64,000 nt of DNA from contig DAOTVP010000077.1 of assembly GCA_034436155.1 (NCBI GenBank), positions 1 through 64,000 of the forward strand, given 5' to 3'. How positions within the stretch are numbered: the first letter of the stretch is position 1; each line of letters begins with the position of its first letter. This DNA is from GCA-2794515 sp034436155. GTDB taxonomy: Bacteria > Chloroflexota > Anaerolineae > Aggregatilineales > Phototrophicaceae. Under the pieces are notes generated by a model. That model worked only from the letters and a program-made list of their open reading frames with translations, did no database searches and was not told the DNA's origin. This document shows positions 51,813 through 59,680 of the stretch, one piece after another. A program made the position numbers and the translations under genes.

Positions 51813-53114
51813 TCAAAATTTCACCCGCATCAACACATGCGGGGCGGGTTCGAGCGTTGCCCCCATATACGGACGCACATCATCTTTCACCAACTCAAAC
51901 CGATATTTTTGCAATAATCGCGCCAACACGACCTTCGTCTCGACATCGGCGAAGGCTAACCCGATGCAATTGCGCGACCCCTTGCCGAAGGGCAGATAAT
52001 AATAGGCATTTGATGTGGGTTTTTGATCCCCCAAAAATCGCTCTGGCATGAACTCATTCGGATGTTCCCAATAACGCGGGTCACGATGCGCTAAATAAAT
52101 CGAATACAGCACCCGTTCCCCTTTTTTGATGCGATAATCCCGAAAGGTCAAATCTTGGGTGGCAAACCGCGACCCCAGATGAATCGGCGGATACAACCGC
52201 AACGCCTCATCTATTACCGCACTTAGATAGGGGAGTTCAGATAAATGCGTGTAATTCGGTGGATTATCCCCCAACACCGCCAGCACGTCATCTCGCGCTT
52301 GTTGTTGCACATCGGGATATTTCCCCAGAAAATACAATACCCACGCCAACGATGCGGTGCTGGTATCATGCCCTGCGATGAGCATCGTCACCAATTGGTC
52401 GCGGATGAGGTGGTCATCCCAACCCATGTCTATCAGTGTGCCGATGAGATCTGTGCCTTGCGTTGATTTTTGCCGTTTTTTGGCGATGATGTCGTATAAA
52501 TACGTATCCACTTTTTTCAGTTCGTGGTTATATCCCAAGCGCGAAAATCCGCGCCATAACACCCAAATATTTGGCGAGATATACCGCACCGCCCGAATCA
52601 CACCCGCCCATAAGCGGTCTATATCAGGCGAAAAATCGGTATCGAATAACGTGGCGGTCAACACATGCAAGGCGATTTTCCGCATCTCTGCCAGCATATC
52701 GTAGGGCGTGTTTTCTGCCCATGTTTGGGCGATGATGTCGGCGCTATGCGTCATGGCATCCACATATCCCTGCAACATGGCGCGGTGCATGATGGGTTTG
52801 TACATCGGCTGACGGATGCGGTCATGTTCTGCACCGTCCTCGACCAGTACGCCGTGTCTGAGCAAAATTGTGATGGGTTCGTTGGGCATCCGCCATTGCA
52901 GATGGTCTTTCCAATCATGCGCGATGAGCCGATTCGCCTCTTCGCCGACCAGCATAATCGGGTTAAATCCGGGCATGGGCAAGCGGAAAATATCGCCCAT
53001 TTCGGCATGGAGTGTTTCGAGTGCGCCGATGATACTTTTGCGTTGGATGATGCCCCGCAGGGCTTTGAGACCAATTTGTCCAGATGGACGGGGTGGTTTT
53101 CGATACTCAGCCAC
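51813..53114 (-). CDS. Cytochrome P450
   Basis: A heme-thiolate monooxygenase of 433 residues. The I-helix oxygen-activation motif is AGHDTS (about 247-252), the K-helix E-x-x-R is EALR (303-306), PERF is present, and the heme loop FGKGSRNCIG places the axial cysteine at about 383. No membrane anchor is visible, so it should be soluble. The substrate is unknown; no ferredoxin partner is adjacent. The start is the GTG at 53114, six bases after GGAGA. TTG at 53126 is an alternative. Confidence 0.93.
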   Translation of the reverse strand: MAEYRKPPRPSGQIGLKALRGIIQRKSIIGALETLHAEMGDIFRLPMPGFNPIMLVGEEANRLIAHDWKDHLQWRMPNEPITILLRHGVLVEDGAEHDRIRQPMYKPIMHRAMLQGYVDAMTHSADIIAQTWAENTPYDMLAEMRKIALHVLTATLFDTDFSPDIDRLWAGVIRAVRYISPNIWVLWRGFSRLGYNHELKKVDTYLYDIIAKKRQKSTQGTDLIGTLIDMGWDDHLIRDQLVTMLIAGHDTSTASLAWVLYFLGKYPDVQQQARDDVLAVLGDNPPNYTHLSELPYLSAVIDEALRLYPPIHLGSRFATQDLTFRDYRIKKGERVLYSIYLAHRDPRYWEHPNEFMPERFLGDQKPTSNAYYYLPFGKGSRNCIGLAFADVETKVVLARLLQKYRFELVKDDVRPYMGATLEPAPHVLMRVKF

Positions 53115-53180
53115 GATAATCTCCAATCATTGCGACGAAAATTATAGTGCTGATGATAGGGGATTGTCTATCTACTCTTC

Positions 53181-53507
53181 TCAAATTTGCTGGAGTTGGG
53201 GTATCAATTTGGGAATATCAACCGATACCACATCCCAGATGATATTCAAATCTACATTTTGATAATGGTGAATAAGGCGGTGACGCATACCGATTATCCC
53301 CACCCAGTCGATATCGGTGAATTGTTGTTGCACGTCTTTTGATACCGCGTTTGCGGCTTCTCCAATAAGTTCGATGGCACGAACTAATCCATAAACAAGC
53401 AATGTATTGGTGGTTAAATCGTCTCGCGTTTTGCCATCCGCAAAAATTTGAGTTTGGATAGCCTCTTTGAGCATATCTTGAAGGCGTGTTTTATCGTGCA
53501 GATTCAT
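53181..53507 (-). CDS. HepT-like HEPN toxin
   Basis: HEPN toxins of the MNT/HEPN systems are ribonucleases with an R-x4-H-x-Y active site. It is visible here as RHRLIHHY (R, four residues, H, x, Y). The 108 residues are helical, of the DUF86 family. The ATG at 53507 overlaps the nucleotidyltransferase gene by 17 bp; a start at 53522 is also possible. The Tyr in the motif is the known site of AMPylation by MntA-type antitoxins. Confidence 0.87.
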   Translation of the reverse strand: MNLHDKTRLQDMLKEAIQTQIFADGKTRDDLTTNTLLVYGLVRAIELIGEAANAVSKDVQQQFTDIDWVGIIGMRHRLIHHYQNVDLNIIWDVVSVDIPKLIPQLQQI

Positions 53508-53808
53508 AAATAATTTGGGCATCCGATAGAATATATGGGCGGGTACTATCGCGCAACGATGCGAATGTGATTAAATCAACGGGGTAGCCTAATAAATCGC
53601 TGAGTTCATTTTGAATATGGGTGATTTTATAGCCAATAATGGTATTGGGTGCAAATTCGACCAAAACATCAATGTCACTATCTGCATGAAAAGCATCATG
53701 TAAAACAGACCCAAATAATGCCATTTTGACGATATGATATTTTTGGCAAAACTCGGTAATTGCTGTGTAGGGTAAAGGAATTGCAGTTTTTGGTAATGGA
53801 TTGACCAT
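53491..53808 (-). CDS. MntA-like nucleotidyltransferase antitoxin
   Basis: The 105 residues form a minimal nucleotidyltransferase with the G-S-x10-D-x-D signature in LFGSVLHDAFHADSDIDVLV. Related antitoxins inactivate HepT toxins by adding AMP to the active-site tyrosine. It is encoded upstream of, and overlapping, the HepT gene, in the standard order for this system. Confidence 0.88.
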   Translation of the reverse strand: MVNPLPKTAIPLPYTAITEFCQKYHIVKMALFGSVLHDAFHADSDIDVLVEFAPNTIIGYKITHIQNELSDLLGYPVDLITFASLRDSTRPYILSDAQIIYESAR

Positions 53809-53829
53809 ATAATTTTATCGTCCATTAAA

Positions 53830-53859
53830 ACAGGGGCATGACACACATCATGCCCCTGT
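53830..53859 (-). terminator. Strong hairpin downstream of the Bax inhibitor-1 gene
   Basis: Twelve-base arms ACAGGGGCATGA and TCATGCCCCTGT with a 6-base loop. On the minus strand it lies 11 bp after the stop and is followed by TTTTAA, so it can end that transcript. The GGGGCATGA text is also a dispersed repeat type. Confidence 0.65.
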
Positions 53860-53870
53860 GGGGTTAACGA

Positions 53871-54605
53871 TTATTCACGGCTGAGGAAAATTTGGAGCAA
53901 GAACAGGAACAGGTTGATGAGATCGAGGTACAGTTGCAACGCACCGAAGATACTCACTTTCACTGCCAAGCTACCATCTGATTGAATGGCGGAGTTATTC
54001 GCCATTTGTTTGATTTTTTGCGTATCATAGGCGGTGAGCGCGGTGAAGATTAACACGCCCGCCACGCTGATGATGAAGCTGAACGTGTCACTTTGCAGGA
54101 ACATGTTGATGAGCATGGCAATCACCAAGCCAAACAACGCCGCCATGAAGAAAAATCCGAAACGGCTCAAATCCATCTTGGTGGTGAACCCGACAACCGT
54201 CATCGCACCGAACAACGCGGCGGCGCTACCTGCGGCGGCATAAACCGCGTTGGGATAGAATTCGGCAATCAATACCACCGATGACAGCATGAAGCCCATG
54301 ATGATGGCATACACAAAGAACATGCCGATGGCGACACTCGGTTTGAGCCAGTTGCGCGTCAACCCGACACCTAGCGCAATCGAAATGCCGATGATGGCGA
54401 TGATGCTGATGATGCTGGTCGCGGGCGAGAAGGCGATGTTCAACAAGGCGGGCGTATTAGCGACCAACACGGCGGTGATGGCGGTGGTCAACAGACCCAG
54501 ACCCATCCACATATACACAAGGCGTAAGATGCTATTGCTTTTTTCTACCGATAGTTCCCCTGCGAAAGGAGATGCCACATAGGACGGATTTTGATTCTGA
54601 TACAT
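53871..54605 (-). CDS. Bax inhibitor-1/YccA family membrane protein
   Basis: A membrane protein of 244 residues with seven hydrophobic segments, of the TMBIM/YccA family. Bacterial members include the calcium-leak channel BsYetJ and YccA, which modulates FtsH. The family end is clear: LTAYDTQKIKQMA, with the conserved Asp pair region, and LQLYLDLINLFLFLLQIF. The N-terminal 30 residues are cytoplasmic. The start is the ATG at 54605 after GGAGG; a start at 54620 would include the binding site and is rejected. Confidence 0.9.
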   Translation of the reverse strand: MYQNQNPSYVASPFAGELSVEKSNSILRLVYMWMGLGLLTTAITAVLVANTPALLNIAFSPATSIISIIAIIGISIALGVGLTRNWLKPSVAIGMFFVYAIIMGFMLSSVVLIAEFYPNAVYAAAGSAAALFGAMTVVGFTTKMDLSRFGFFFMAALFGLVIAMLINMFLQSDTFSFIISVAGVLIFTALTAYDTQKIKQMANNSAIQSDGSLAVKVSIFGALQLYLDLINLFLFLLQIFLSRE

Positions 54606-54705
54606 ATCGTACCTCCACAAGAATAGTTTTCTTTACTAATCATCATAACCCGAAATTTGTTAGAAATATACTATAACCATTTCTTTCGGTTCTATAACCC
54701 CTCAT

Positions 54706-55434
54706 TTATAGGGGTTTTTTGAGGATGCTATACCGATTCACGGTGTTTGTGAAACCATCCGCCCGATAATCGGCTATCGGTTGCAGATTCGTAGCATGGA
54801 TTAACGCCTCATGTTCGTGGTCATCGACATAATGACAATAGCGCAATGCTGTTGTGCCACGTCGCCAATCGAGCAGGTAATCATGTTGTTCGACTTTGTT
54901 CGCCAAGTCATCATCCCATGCGGTGATACGTTCTCGAAAACGGTCAAATTCGTAAAAGCGCCAACAGGCAAATGCCAAATGTCCACCCGCTTTGACGGCA
55001 TTCGCCCAATTCCATAACAGATGTGTACGAAGTTGGGCAGACGGAATGTGATGAATCACCCCAAACGCCACCACGAGGTCATACGCTGGTGTCAGTTCAC
55101 GATGCCCACTGACAATATCTTCTTGCTGTAACTGAAACGTGATATGTTTTGCAGAGAGCGCCTCTCTTGCCGATTGCAACAAATCGGGGCTATTATCTAC
55201 CCCATGATAAATCAGGTTATCCGTCCCCCATTTTTCGGCTAAGAAAATCCCAAATCGCCCATTGCCACAACCCATATCCAACACGCGATATGGCACAGTG
55301 GGTTTTGGGATGTGATTTATCAACACGTCCCAGCCCGCCCACGCTTTGCCCCGCGTTTCATCAAAATCGTTGGCGATGGTGGCATAAAAATCGGCATTGA
55401 TCTGATTCAGCCTGAGAATCGTCTGGATGTCCAT
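54706..55434 (-). CDS. SAM-dependent methyltransferase, Trm9-like
   Basis: A class I methyltransferase of 242 residues. Motif I is VLDMGCGNGRFG (about 52-62), motif II is near YHGVDNSPDLLQSA, and AFGVIHHIP follows. The opening NQINADFYATIANDFDETRG...WAGWD resembles the Trm9/ABH8 group, which methylates wobble-uridine modifications in tRNA, but similar openings occur in other methyltransferases. The ATG shares a base with the stop of the upstream lyase-like gene (TGATG). Confidence 0.82.
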   Translation of the reverse strand: MDIQTILRLNQINADFYATIANDFDETRGKAWAGWDVLINHIPKPTVPYRVLDMGCGNGRFGIFLAEKWGTDNLIYHGVDNSPDLLQSAREALSAKHITFQLQQEDIVSGHRELTPAYDLVVAFGVIHHIPSAQLRTHLLWNWANAVKAGGHLAFACWRFYEFDRFRERITAWDDDLANKVEQHDYLLDWRRGTTALRYCHYVDDHEHEALIHATNLQPIADYRADGFTNTVNRYSILKKPL

Positions 55435-56363
55435 CAACCGAACAACCCTCGTCTTGGGGCAGGGGCATGGGTGAGGGTGGTCAATCCACCGCCGAAGGGG
55501 TCGAAACACGGGCGCGAATCATCTAAAATCATCTGAATGGCTTTGAGCGGTGGTTTATAATGCTCGGCGATGATTTCGATGAAGCCAATGTGATTGCTAA
55601 AAATCTGCTTCGCCGTTTCTTTTGTTATGCCCTCACTCGTCCGTTTGGGATCGCCACTCCAGCGCCATTTTTCGGGGTAAAAATAATAATAGAGTGGATA
55701 CGCGCACGCCGTTGTCACCGAGACCCCCCGCTTGTTGTAACTGTATAAATTGATGCCAATATGCTTCGCCATTTCTGCCATGAGCGCCAGACTTTGCGTG
55801 GCTTGCATTTGATAGTCGAAATTGGTGTTTTCGTTATCCTGTTCAACAATTTGGGTGATGTACCCTTCGGGATGTAGACGATCAATCGTATCTCGATACA
55901 CCTCACAAACGGTATTGACCACCGCGTCATCTTCGTTGATGATGCCAATTGCCATCTGCAACACGGCTTTCACCAACGGGATGTGGGGACGGTTATCATC
56001 AACCGTTGTGAGATGATGATGGGCGCGGTCTGTCCATTGGTGGATGAGCGGAGTGTGATTCGCGTGTGGTCGGATGAGTTCTAACGTCTGTCCCATCAGC
56101 AACGCGAGGCGTATATCTGATAAATCGTGATGTGAGGCTTGATTTTCTAGCCAATTTATCACACCCTGATAGGCGGTTTCGCCCGCCTGAGTATCTCCCA
56201 AGCGATAGCGATACCCATTGAGCAACGTTTCGATATGGGCATCCTCATGTGGGGCAGATAACAATTCCCATGCCGCCTTAAACGGTGCCTTAGCTTTATT
56301 TTTCTGGGCGCGTTGCAGATGTTCTTCGGTGAAGAACAAACCATAATGGGTGAATTGGGTCAT
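55434..56363 (-). CDS. Alginate-lyase-like protein
   Basis: The 309 residues are helical and match the alginate lyase (alpha/alpha-toroid) pattern: PHIPLVKAVLQMAIGIINED, RLHPEGYITQI, then FDYQMQATQSLALMAEMAKH, IGINLYSYNKRGVSVTTACAY and PEKWRW. Family members cut uronate polysaccharides by beta-elimination. There is no signal peptide, which is unusual for a polysaccharide lyase, so the role may differ or the substrate may be an imported oligosaccharide. It is fourth in a five-gene cluster. Confidence 0.72.
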   Translation of the reverse strand: MTQFTHYGLFFTEEHLQRAQKNKAKAPFKAAWELLSAPHEDAHIETLLNGYRYRLGDTQAGETAYQGVINWLENQASHHDLSDIRLALLMGQTLELIRPHANHTPLIHQWTDRAHHHLTTVDDNRPHIPLVKAVLQMAIGIINEDDAVVNTVCEVYRDTIDRLHPEGYITQIVEQDNENTNFDYQMQATQSLALMAEMAKHIGINLYSYNKRGVSVTTACAYPLYYYFYPEKWRWSGDPKRTSEGITKETAKQIFSNHIGFIEIIAEHYKPPLKAIQMILDDSRPCFDPFGGGLTTLTHAPAPRRGLFG

Positions 56364-56383
56364 ACAGTGTATCTTTCAGGTGA

Positions 56384-57304
56384 TTAAAATAACGATTGCA
56401 AACGGGGGATTGTGTCCATGCGGTCACGATGCGTCACACAAATCACGCCCGACATCGAAAACGCGATGTTCCCACTGTCATCCACATCGAGGGCGCTGAT
56501 GGTCACGGCACGCGGGGGCATATCCGCCAACAGTTGGCGCGGTTGCGCTTCGAGCAATAAATCGATGCCGAAGCGTTGATGCGTCGGCGTGAAGGTCGCC
56601 CCTTCATAGGCGCGAATCACCCCATTTTCAAAATCATGTGTGAGCAAAATCAGCCCGTTTGGGGAACATACGATTTGGCGTATGGGGTAGTGGGATGTGA
56701 TTTTTTTGTGGATTTTGCCACTCGAATCGGTGCGGATAATCGTCTCGCCATCGCACACATACACCGCGCTACCGCCATCGGATATAGCGATGCTGGCGCG
56801 AAGTTCCGAGCGCGGGGTCAAGCCTGTGGGGAACACGCCGACTTTGATATCTTGCTGGAAGATGTGAATATCCCCGCTCCTATCCAACGCCGCCACCAAC
56901 CCCAAAAAGCGGTCTAATCCCACCGCCACGAAGCCATCATCGTGGATGACGAGCGGCGTTTCTTCGCCCAAATTTTCGAGGTATAAATCGGTCGTCCCGC
57001 TTTGATACAGGCGCAATTTGCCATCTTTGCTCAAAAAAACGGTCACACCCTCTAGGCGCACAAATGGCAGATACACCCCATTGGGCGCGATGAGGTTGGC
57101 GAGGAATAGTTGCCACGCATCGCCACGACGATCCTCCATGCCTGTGGCGGTGATGAATTTTTCGCCGACTTGGTTGCCCGTGATGAGGTCGTAATAAGCG
57201 ACATAATTATGGCGAATCCAACACGCCAGCAGAGGGTAATTGCCCCCCGATAGGATGTCCAGATAGGGGATCGATTGGTCGCTGAGGTGTAATCGCCAAA
57301 CCAT
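56384..57304 (-). CDS. Beta-propeller-like protein, function unknown
   Basis: The 306 residues contain several WD40/YVTN-like blades (for example HNYVAYYDLITGNQVGEK, FVAVGLDRFLGLVAALDRSG, AVYVCDGETIIRTDSSGKIH, LILLTHDFENGVIRAYEG). No signal peptide and no catalytic motif. It starts 3 bp after the PspC-domain gene, so it is probably part of the same operon and may be a scaffold or sensor. Confidence 0.65.
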   Translation of the reverse strand: MVWRLHLSDQSIPYLDILSGGNYPLLACWIRHNYVAYYDLITGNQVGEKFITATGMEDRRGDAWQLFLANLIAPNGVYLPFVRLEGVTVFLSKDGKLRLYQSGTTDLYLENLGEETPLVIHDDGFVAVGLDRFLGLVAALDRSGDIHIFQQDIKVGVFPTGLTPRSELRASIAISDGGSAVYVCDGETIIRTDSSGKIHKKITSHYPIRQIVCSPNGLILLTHDFENGVIRAYEGATFTPTHQRFGIDLLLEAQPRQLLADMPPRAVTISALDVDDSGNIAFSMSGVICVTHRDRMDTIPRLQSLF

Positions 57305-57307
57305 GTT

Positions 57308-58471
57308 CTAACCGTCCTCGCGTAATTGAATACGGAACGCACCCGCGCCGACATTCACATCATAAAACAGGCGTGGCGCATTATCATACGGGAATGTATC
57401 GGGATTGGGGCGCAAAATTGTCAGACCTGCCTCGCGGGATTCGATGTATGAACGCGGTGTTTCTGCCAAATTCGATACCCGATAAATCAGGCGGGCATCT
57501 ACCGCTTCGGGGATGAGCAGGGTTAAATCGCCATTGGTGATGACGAAGGTATTCGGCACTTCTTCAGAGCGCAACGACACAGGATTATATTCTGGCAACG
57601 CCACCACAGCATCACCAGAGCGAATATCCAACGTCAGGCGTTCTAATTGTGTATCGCCCAAACTTAGGGTGACATCGCCCGCTAAGTTGGCGATATTCAA
57701 TACCAACGGCATATCAGATGGCACGGTTAGCTCGATAATCCCACGTCCCAAATCGCTCAGGCGCGGAAAATCGGGCGATAGTGTCTCGGCGATAGTCAAT
57801 TCGCCATCACCTTGTTCCGATACCTGTTTTGTCAGGGTGATGATGCTTTGTTGACTACCGACAAACCGCCCCGTGACCGCCTCTAAATTGGGCGCGGTGG
57901 TGATGGTCATATCGACAGTGCGACCAGACACATTCACGACCAACCGCGAGATGTCATCGACAATCGGATAATCGAGCGATACGGTTTGGGCGGTGCTGAG
58001 TTGCGATGATTGCCCGTTGTATGCCATAGCCGCAACCCCGCCGACCAGCGCAATGCTGATGAGCAAACTGGCGATATTGCCCAGTGGGATGCGCCCGCGC
58101 AATAAAAATCCGAACCCGATTACAATCAGGATGACGGGCAAGATTCGGGCGATCAAATCGCTAATGCCTGCGGGGATTTGGTCGAGTAGGGGGGTATAGG
58201 CTTGGGTGAAAATCGTCCACCAGAGAAGCGCACACAACCCAATGGCGATGACGATGGCGATAAACCGAAAAAAGCCGATTCGCTTGGGCGTGATGAGCGA
58301 TTCCTGGGGCAACATCACCCATAACAATCCGTAAATCGGCACGAGCAAGCCCAATGTAGCGATCGTCCCCAACAGAAATAACACCCGCACCCCCCACGCA
58401 TTTAACGGGAGGCGGGTGGCTAATCCACCACATACACCACCTAAAACACGGTCTGTAAAACTGCGCGTCAT
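57308..58471 (-). CDS. PspC-domain membrane protein with C-terminal beta domain
   Basis: The 387 residues begin with a PspC domain (about 1-60: RVLGGVCGGLATRLPLNAWG, VRVLFLL...YGLLWVMLP). Further membrane segments lie at about 66-88, 105-124 and 130-149. A C-terminal beta-rich region (165-387) resembles the LiaF/DUF4097-type domain. PspC and LiaF proteins regulate cell-envelope stress responses. It is 3 bp downstream of an FHA gene, so envelope state and phosphothreonine signalling may be linked. No LiaRS or PspA is nearby. Confidence 0.85.
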   Translation of the reverse strand: MTRSFTDRVLGGVCGGLATRLPLNAWGVRVLFLLGTIATLGLLVPIYGLLWVMLPQESLITPKRIGFFRFIAIVIAIGLCALLWWTIFTQAYTPLLDQIPAGISDLIARILPVILIVIGFGFLLRGRIPLGNIASLLISIALVGGVAAMAYNGQSSQLSTAQTVSLDYPIVDDISRLVVNVSGRTVDMTITTAPNLEAVTGRFVGSQQSIITLTKQVSEQGDGELTIAETLSPDFPRLSDLGRGIIELTVPSDMPLVLNIANLAGDVTLSLGDTQLERLTLDIRSGDAVVALPEYNPVSLRSEEVPNTFVITNGDLTLLIPEAVDARLIYRVSNLAETPRSYIESREAGLTILRPNPDTFPYDNAPRLFYDVNVGAGAFRIQLREDG

Positions 58472-58474
58472 AGG

Positions 58475-58909
58475 CTATTCGGGGCTGATGAATTGAATAT
58501 GGGTGGTGAGGCGTGCAAATTCGACCTCATCACCATCTTTCAACCGATACCGTCTGGCAGGTTGCAATTGAAACCCATTGATGCGCGTGCCATTGGTGCT
58601 TTCTAAATCTTCGATATACAGCGCCCCGTCTTCGTAGGTAATAATGGCGTGCCTGCGCGATACCCCTGCAGGATATCCACCAAATTGGCTGACATCAATC
58701 GCTACGGGCGGTTGTTTGTCATCGCCACTACGCCCAACGACCATCATTTCACGGATGGGGACAATGGTGTGCATATCACCAATTTTGAAGCGTATCCGCC
58801 AATTCATATCCAACCGTACTGCATCTTTTTGGGTACGTTCTGGCATCGGTTGGGCGCTCGATTTATCAATATTCAGATAGTTGGTTTGTTTTCTTTGTTC
58901 GTCAGACAT
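58475..58909 (-). CDS. FHA-domain protein (third of three)
   Basis: The 144 residues have a short charged N-terminus and an FHA domain: VVGRSGDD, AGVSRRHAIITYEDG, DLESTNGTRINGFQL. It has the IDVSQFGGYPAG segment shared with the other two. The start is the ATG at 58909 after GAGAGG; a longer reading to 58936 is unnecessary. It is the first gene of a cluster that continues with PspC, propeller, lyase-like and methyltransferase genes. Confidence 0.87.
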   Translation of the reverse strand: MSDEQRKQTNYLNIDKSSAQPMPERTQKDAVRLDMNWRIRFKIGDMHTIVPIREMMVVGRSGDDKQPPVAIDVSQFGGYPAGVSRRHAIITYEDGALYIEDLESTNGTRINGFQLQPARRYRLKDGDEVEFARLTTHIQFISPE

Positions 58910-59041
58910 AGGCGACCTCTCTATACAATAAATCATACCACAAAACCCAATTTTTCCCCACCGTGAACCGCATTTTCTGACTGATGATAACAGCGTTTAA
59001 CATCTCAATGGGTCATAACAGGTTAAGAGTGATTTTTCTGA

Positions 59042-59070
59042 TGTACATTTAATAAAAAATGTGCTATACT
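59042..59070 (+). promoter_or_regulatory. Promoter of the tmRNA gene
   Basis: TGTACA (59042-59047), a 17-bp spacer and TATACT (59065-59070) with a TGC extension of the -10. The predicted start is a few bases before the mature 5' end at 59084, leaving a short leader for RNase P. Confidence 0.65.
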
Positions 59071-59083
59071 CAGTATATCAGTC

Positions 59084-59474
59084 GGGAGTGACATGGATTT
59101 GACACGGGAGGCTGATAACCGACGGCAAGCCGAAGCGCCCACCTTCGTAACATGGGCAAGCACATTAAGTGCCAATAACAATAACACAGCTTACGCTTAC
59201 GCCGCCTAATACGGCATAAGCCGAAAGTTGCTGACACTACGTGAGGTCAGCCGTCTATACCATACGGCGCTATTCGGATGGATTTATAGGCGCAACAAAA
59301 AATAGCGTGCGCCCCTCTGCACGCCGATAACAGAGGGGCAAAGGGACATCGGCTAGGGGCGAACATACTGCGTTGGCTCAGGTTATTCGCAACCGAAATT
59401 CAATAGCACAACTACGCTTGTAGATGTTTGTTATCGAATCTCAGTGGACCCCAGTTCGAGTCTGGGCACTTCCA
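59084..59474 (+). ncRNA. ssrA: Transfer-messenger RNA
   Basis: tmRNA rescues stalled ribosomes and tags unfinished proteins for degradation. The acceptor stem pairs GGGAGTG (59084-59090) with CACTTCC (59467-59473), followed by the discriminator A. The T-arm CCCAG-TTCGAGT-CTGGG lies just before it. The tag reading frame starts at GCC (59171) and ends at TAA (59207-59209), giving ANNNNTAYAYAA. It ends in YAA rather than the common LAA. The 3' CCA is not encoded. The form is the single-piece type, with pseudoknot-rich sequence between tag and 3' end. Confidence 0.95.
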
Positions 59475-59489
59475 TCAAATAAAAAAATT

Positions 59490-59517
59490 GGGACACAAAT
59501 TGTTGTGTCCCTTTTTT
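59490..59517 (+). terminator. Intrinsic terminator of the tmRNA gene
   Basis: GGGACACAA (59490-59498), loop ATTG, TTGTGTCCC (59503-59511), then six T. Confidence 0.93.
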
Positions 59518-59590
59518 ATGGGAATGTGACGATATGCGTTTAATGTTCAATAAAACCACACCCCTAAATCCTCTTTACAAATGGAAAACC

Positions 59591-59620
59591 TGTACGGACG
59601 CGCTTCTGCGCGTCCATACA
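59591..59620. repeat. Intact GGACGCGC hairpin repeat
   Basis: GGACGCGC-TTCT-GCGCGTCC (59596-59615), with TGTA/TACA outside the stem. It is the undisturbed counterpart of the repeat split by the MITE-like element at 51540-51788; the sequence on both sides (CTGTAC before, CTCACC after) also matches. Confidence 0.8.
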
Positions 59621-59645
59621 AACTCACCCGAAAAACAGGTTTTCT

Positions 59646-59672
59646 CCCCCTTCTCCATTATGGAGAAGGGGG
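59646..59672. repeat. C/G-rich hairpin, family E, copy 3
   Basis: CCCCCTTCTCCA and TGGAGAAGGGGG are perfect 12-bp arms around TTA. It ends 8 bp before the lipoprotein ATG at 59681 and so occupies its ribosome-binding region. Confidence 0.7.
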
Positions 59673-59680
59673 TCGGGGGG

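Noticed and set aside
52665..53147. Plus-strand open frame of 160 codons opposite the P450 gene
   Set aside because: Antisense to the conserved P450 N-terminal region; no independent evidence.
54692..54718. Hairpin AACCCC/GGGGTT followed by T on the plus strand
   Set aside because: It looks like a plus-strand terminator, but no plus-strand gene leads to it and the T-run is on the wrong side for the methyltransferase gene, whose stop lies in the loop.
59534..59680. N-terminal extension of the lipoprotein at 59681
   Set aside because: The 49 extra codons translate two hairpin repeats and would bury the signal peptide.
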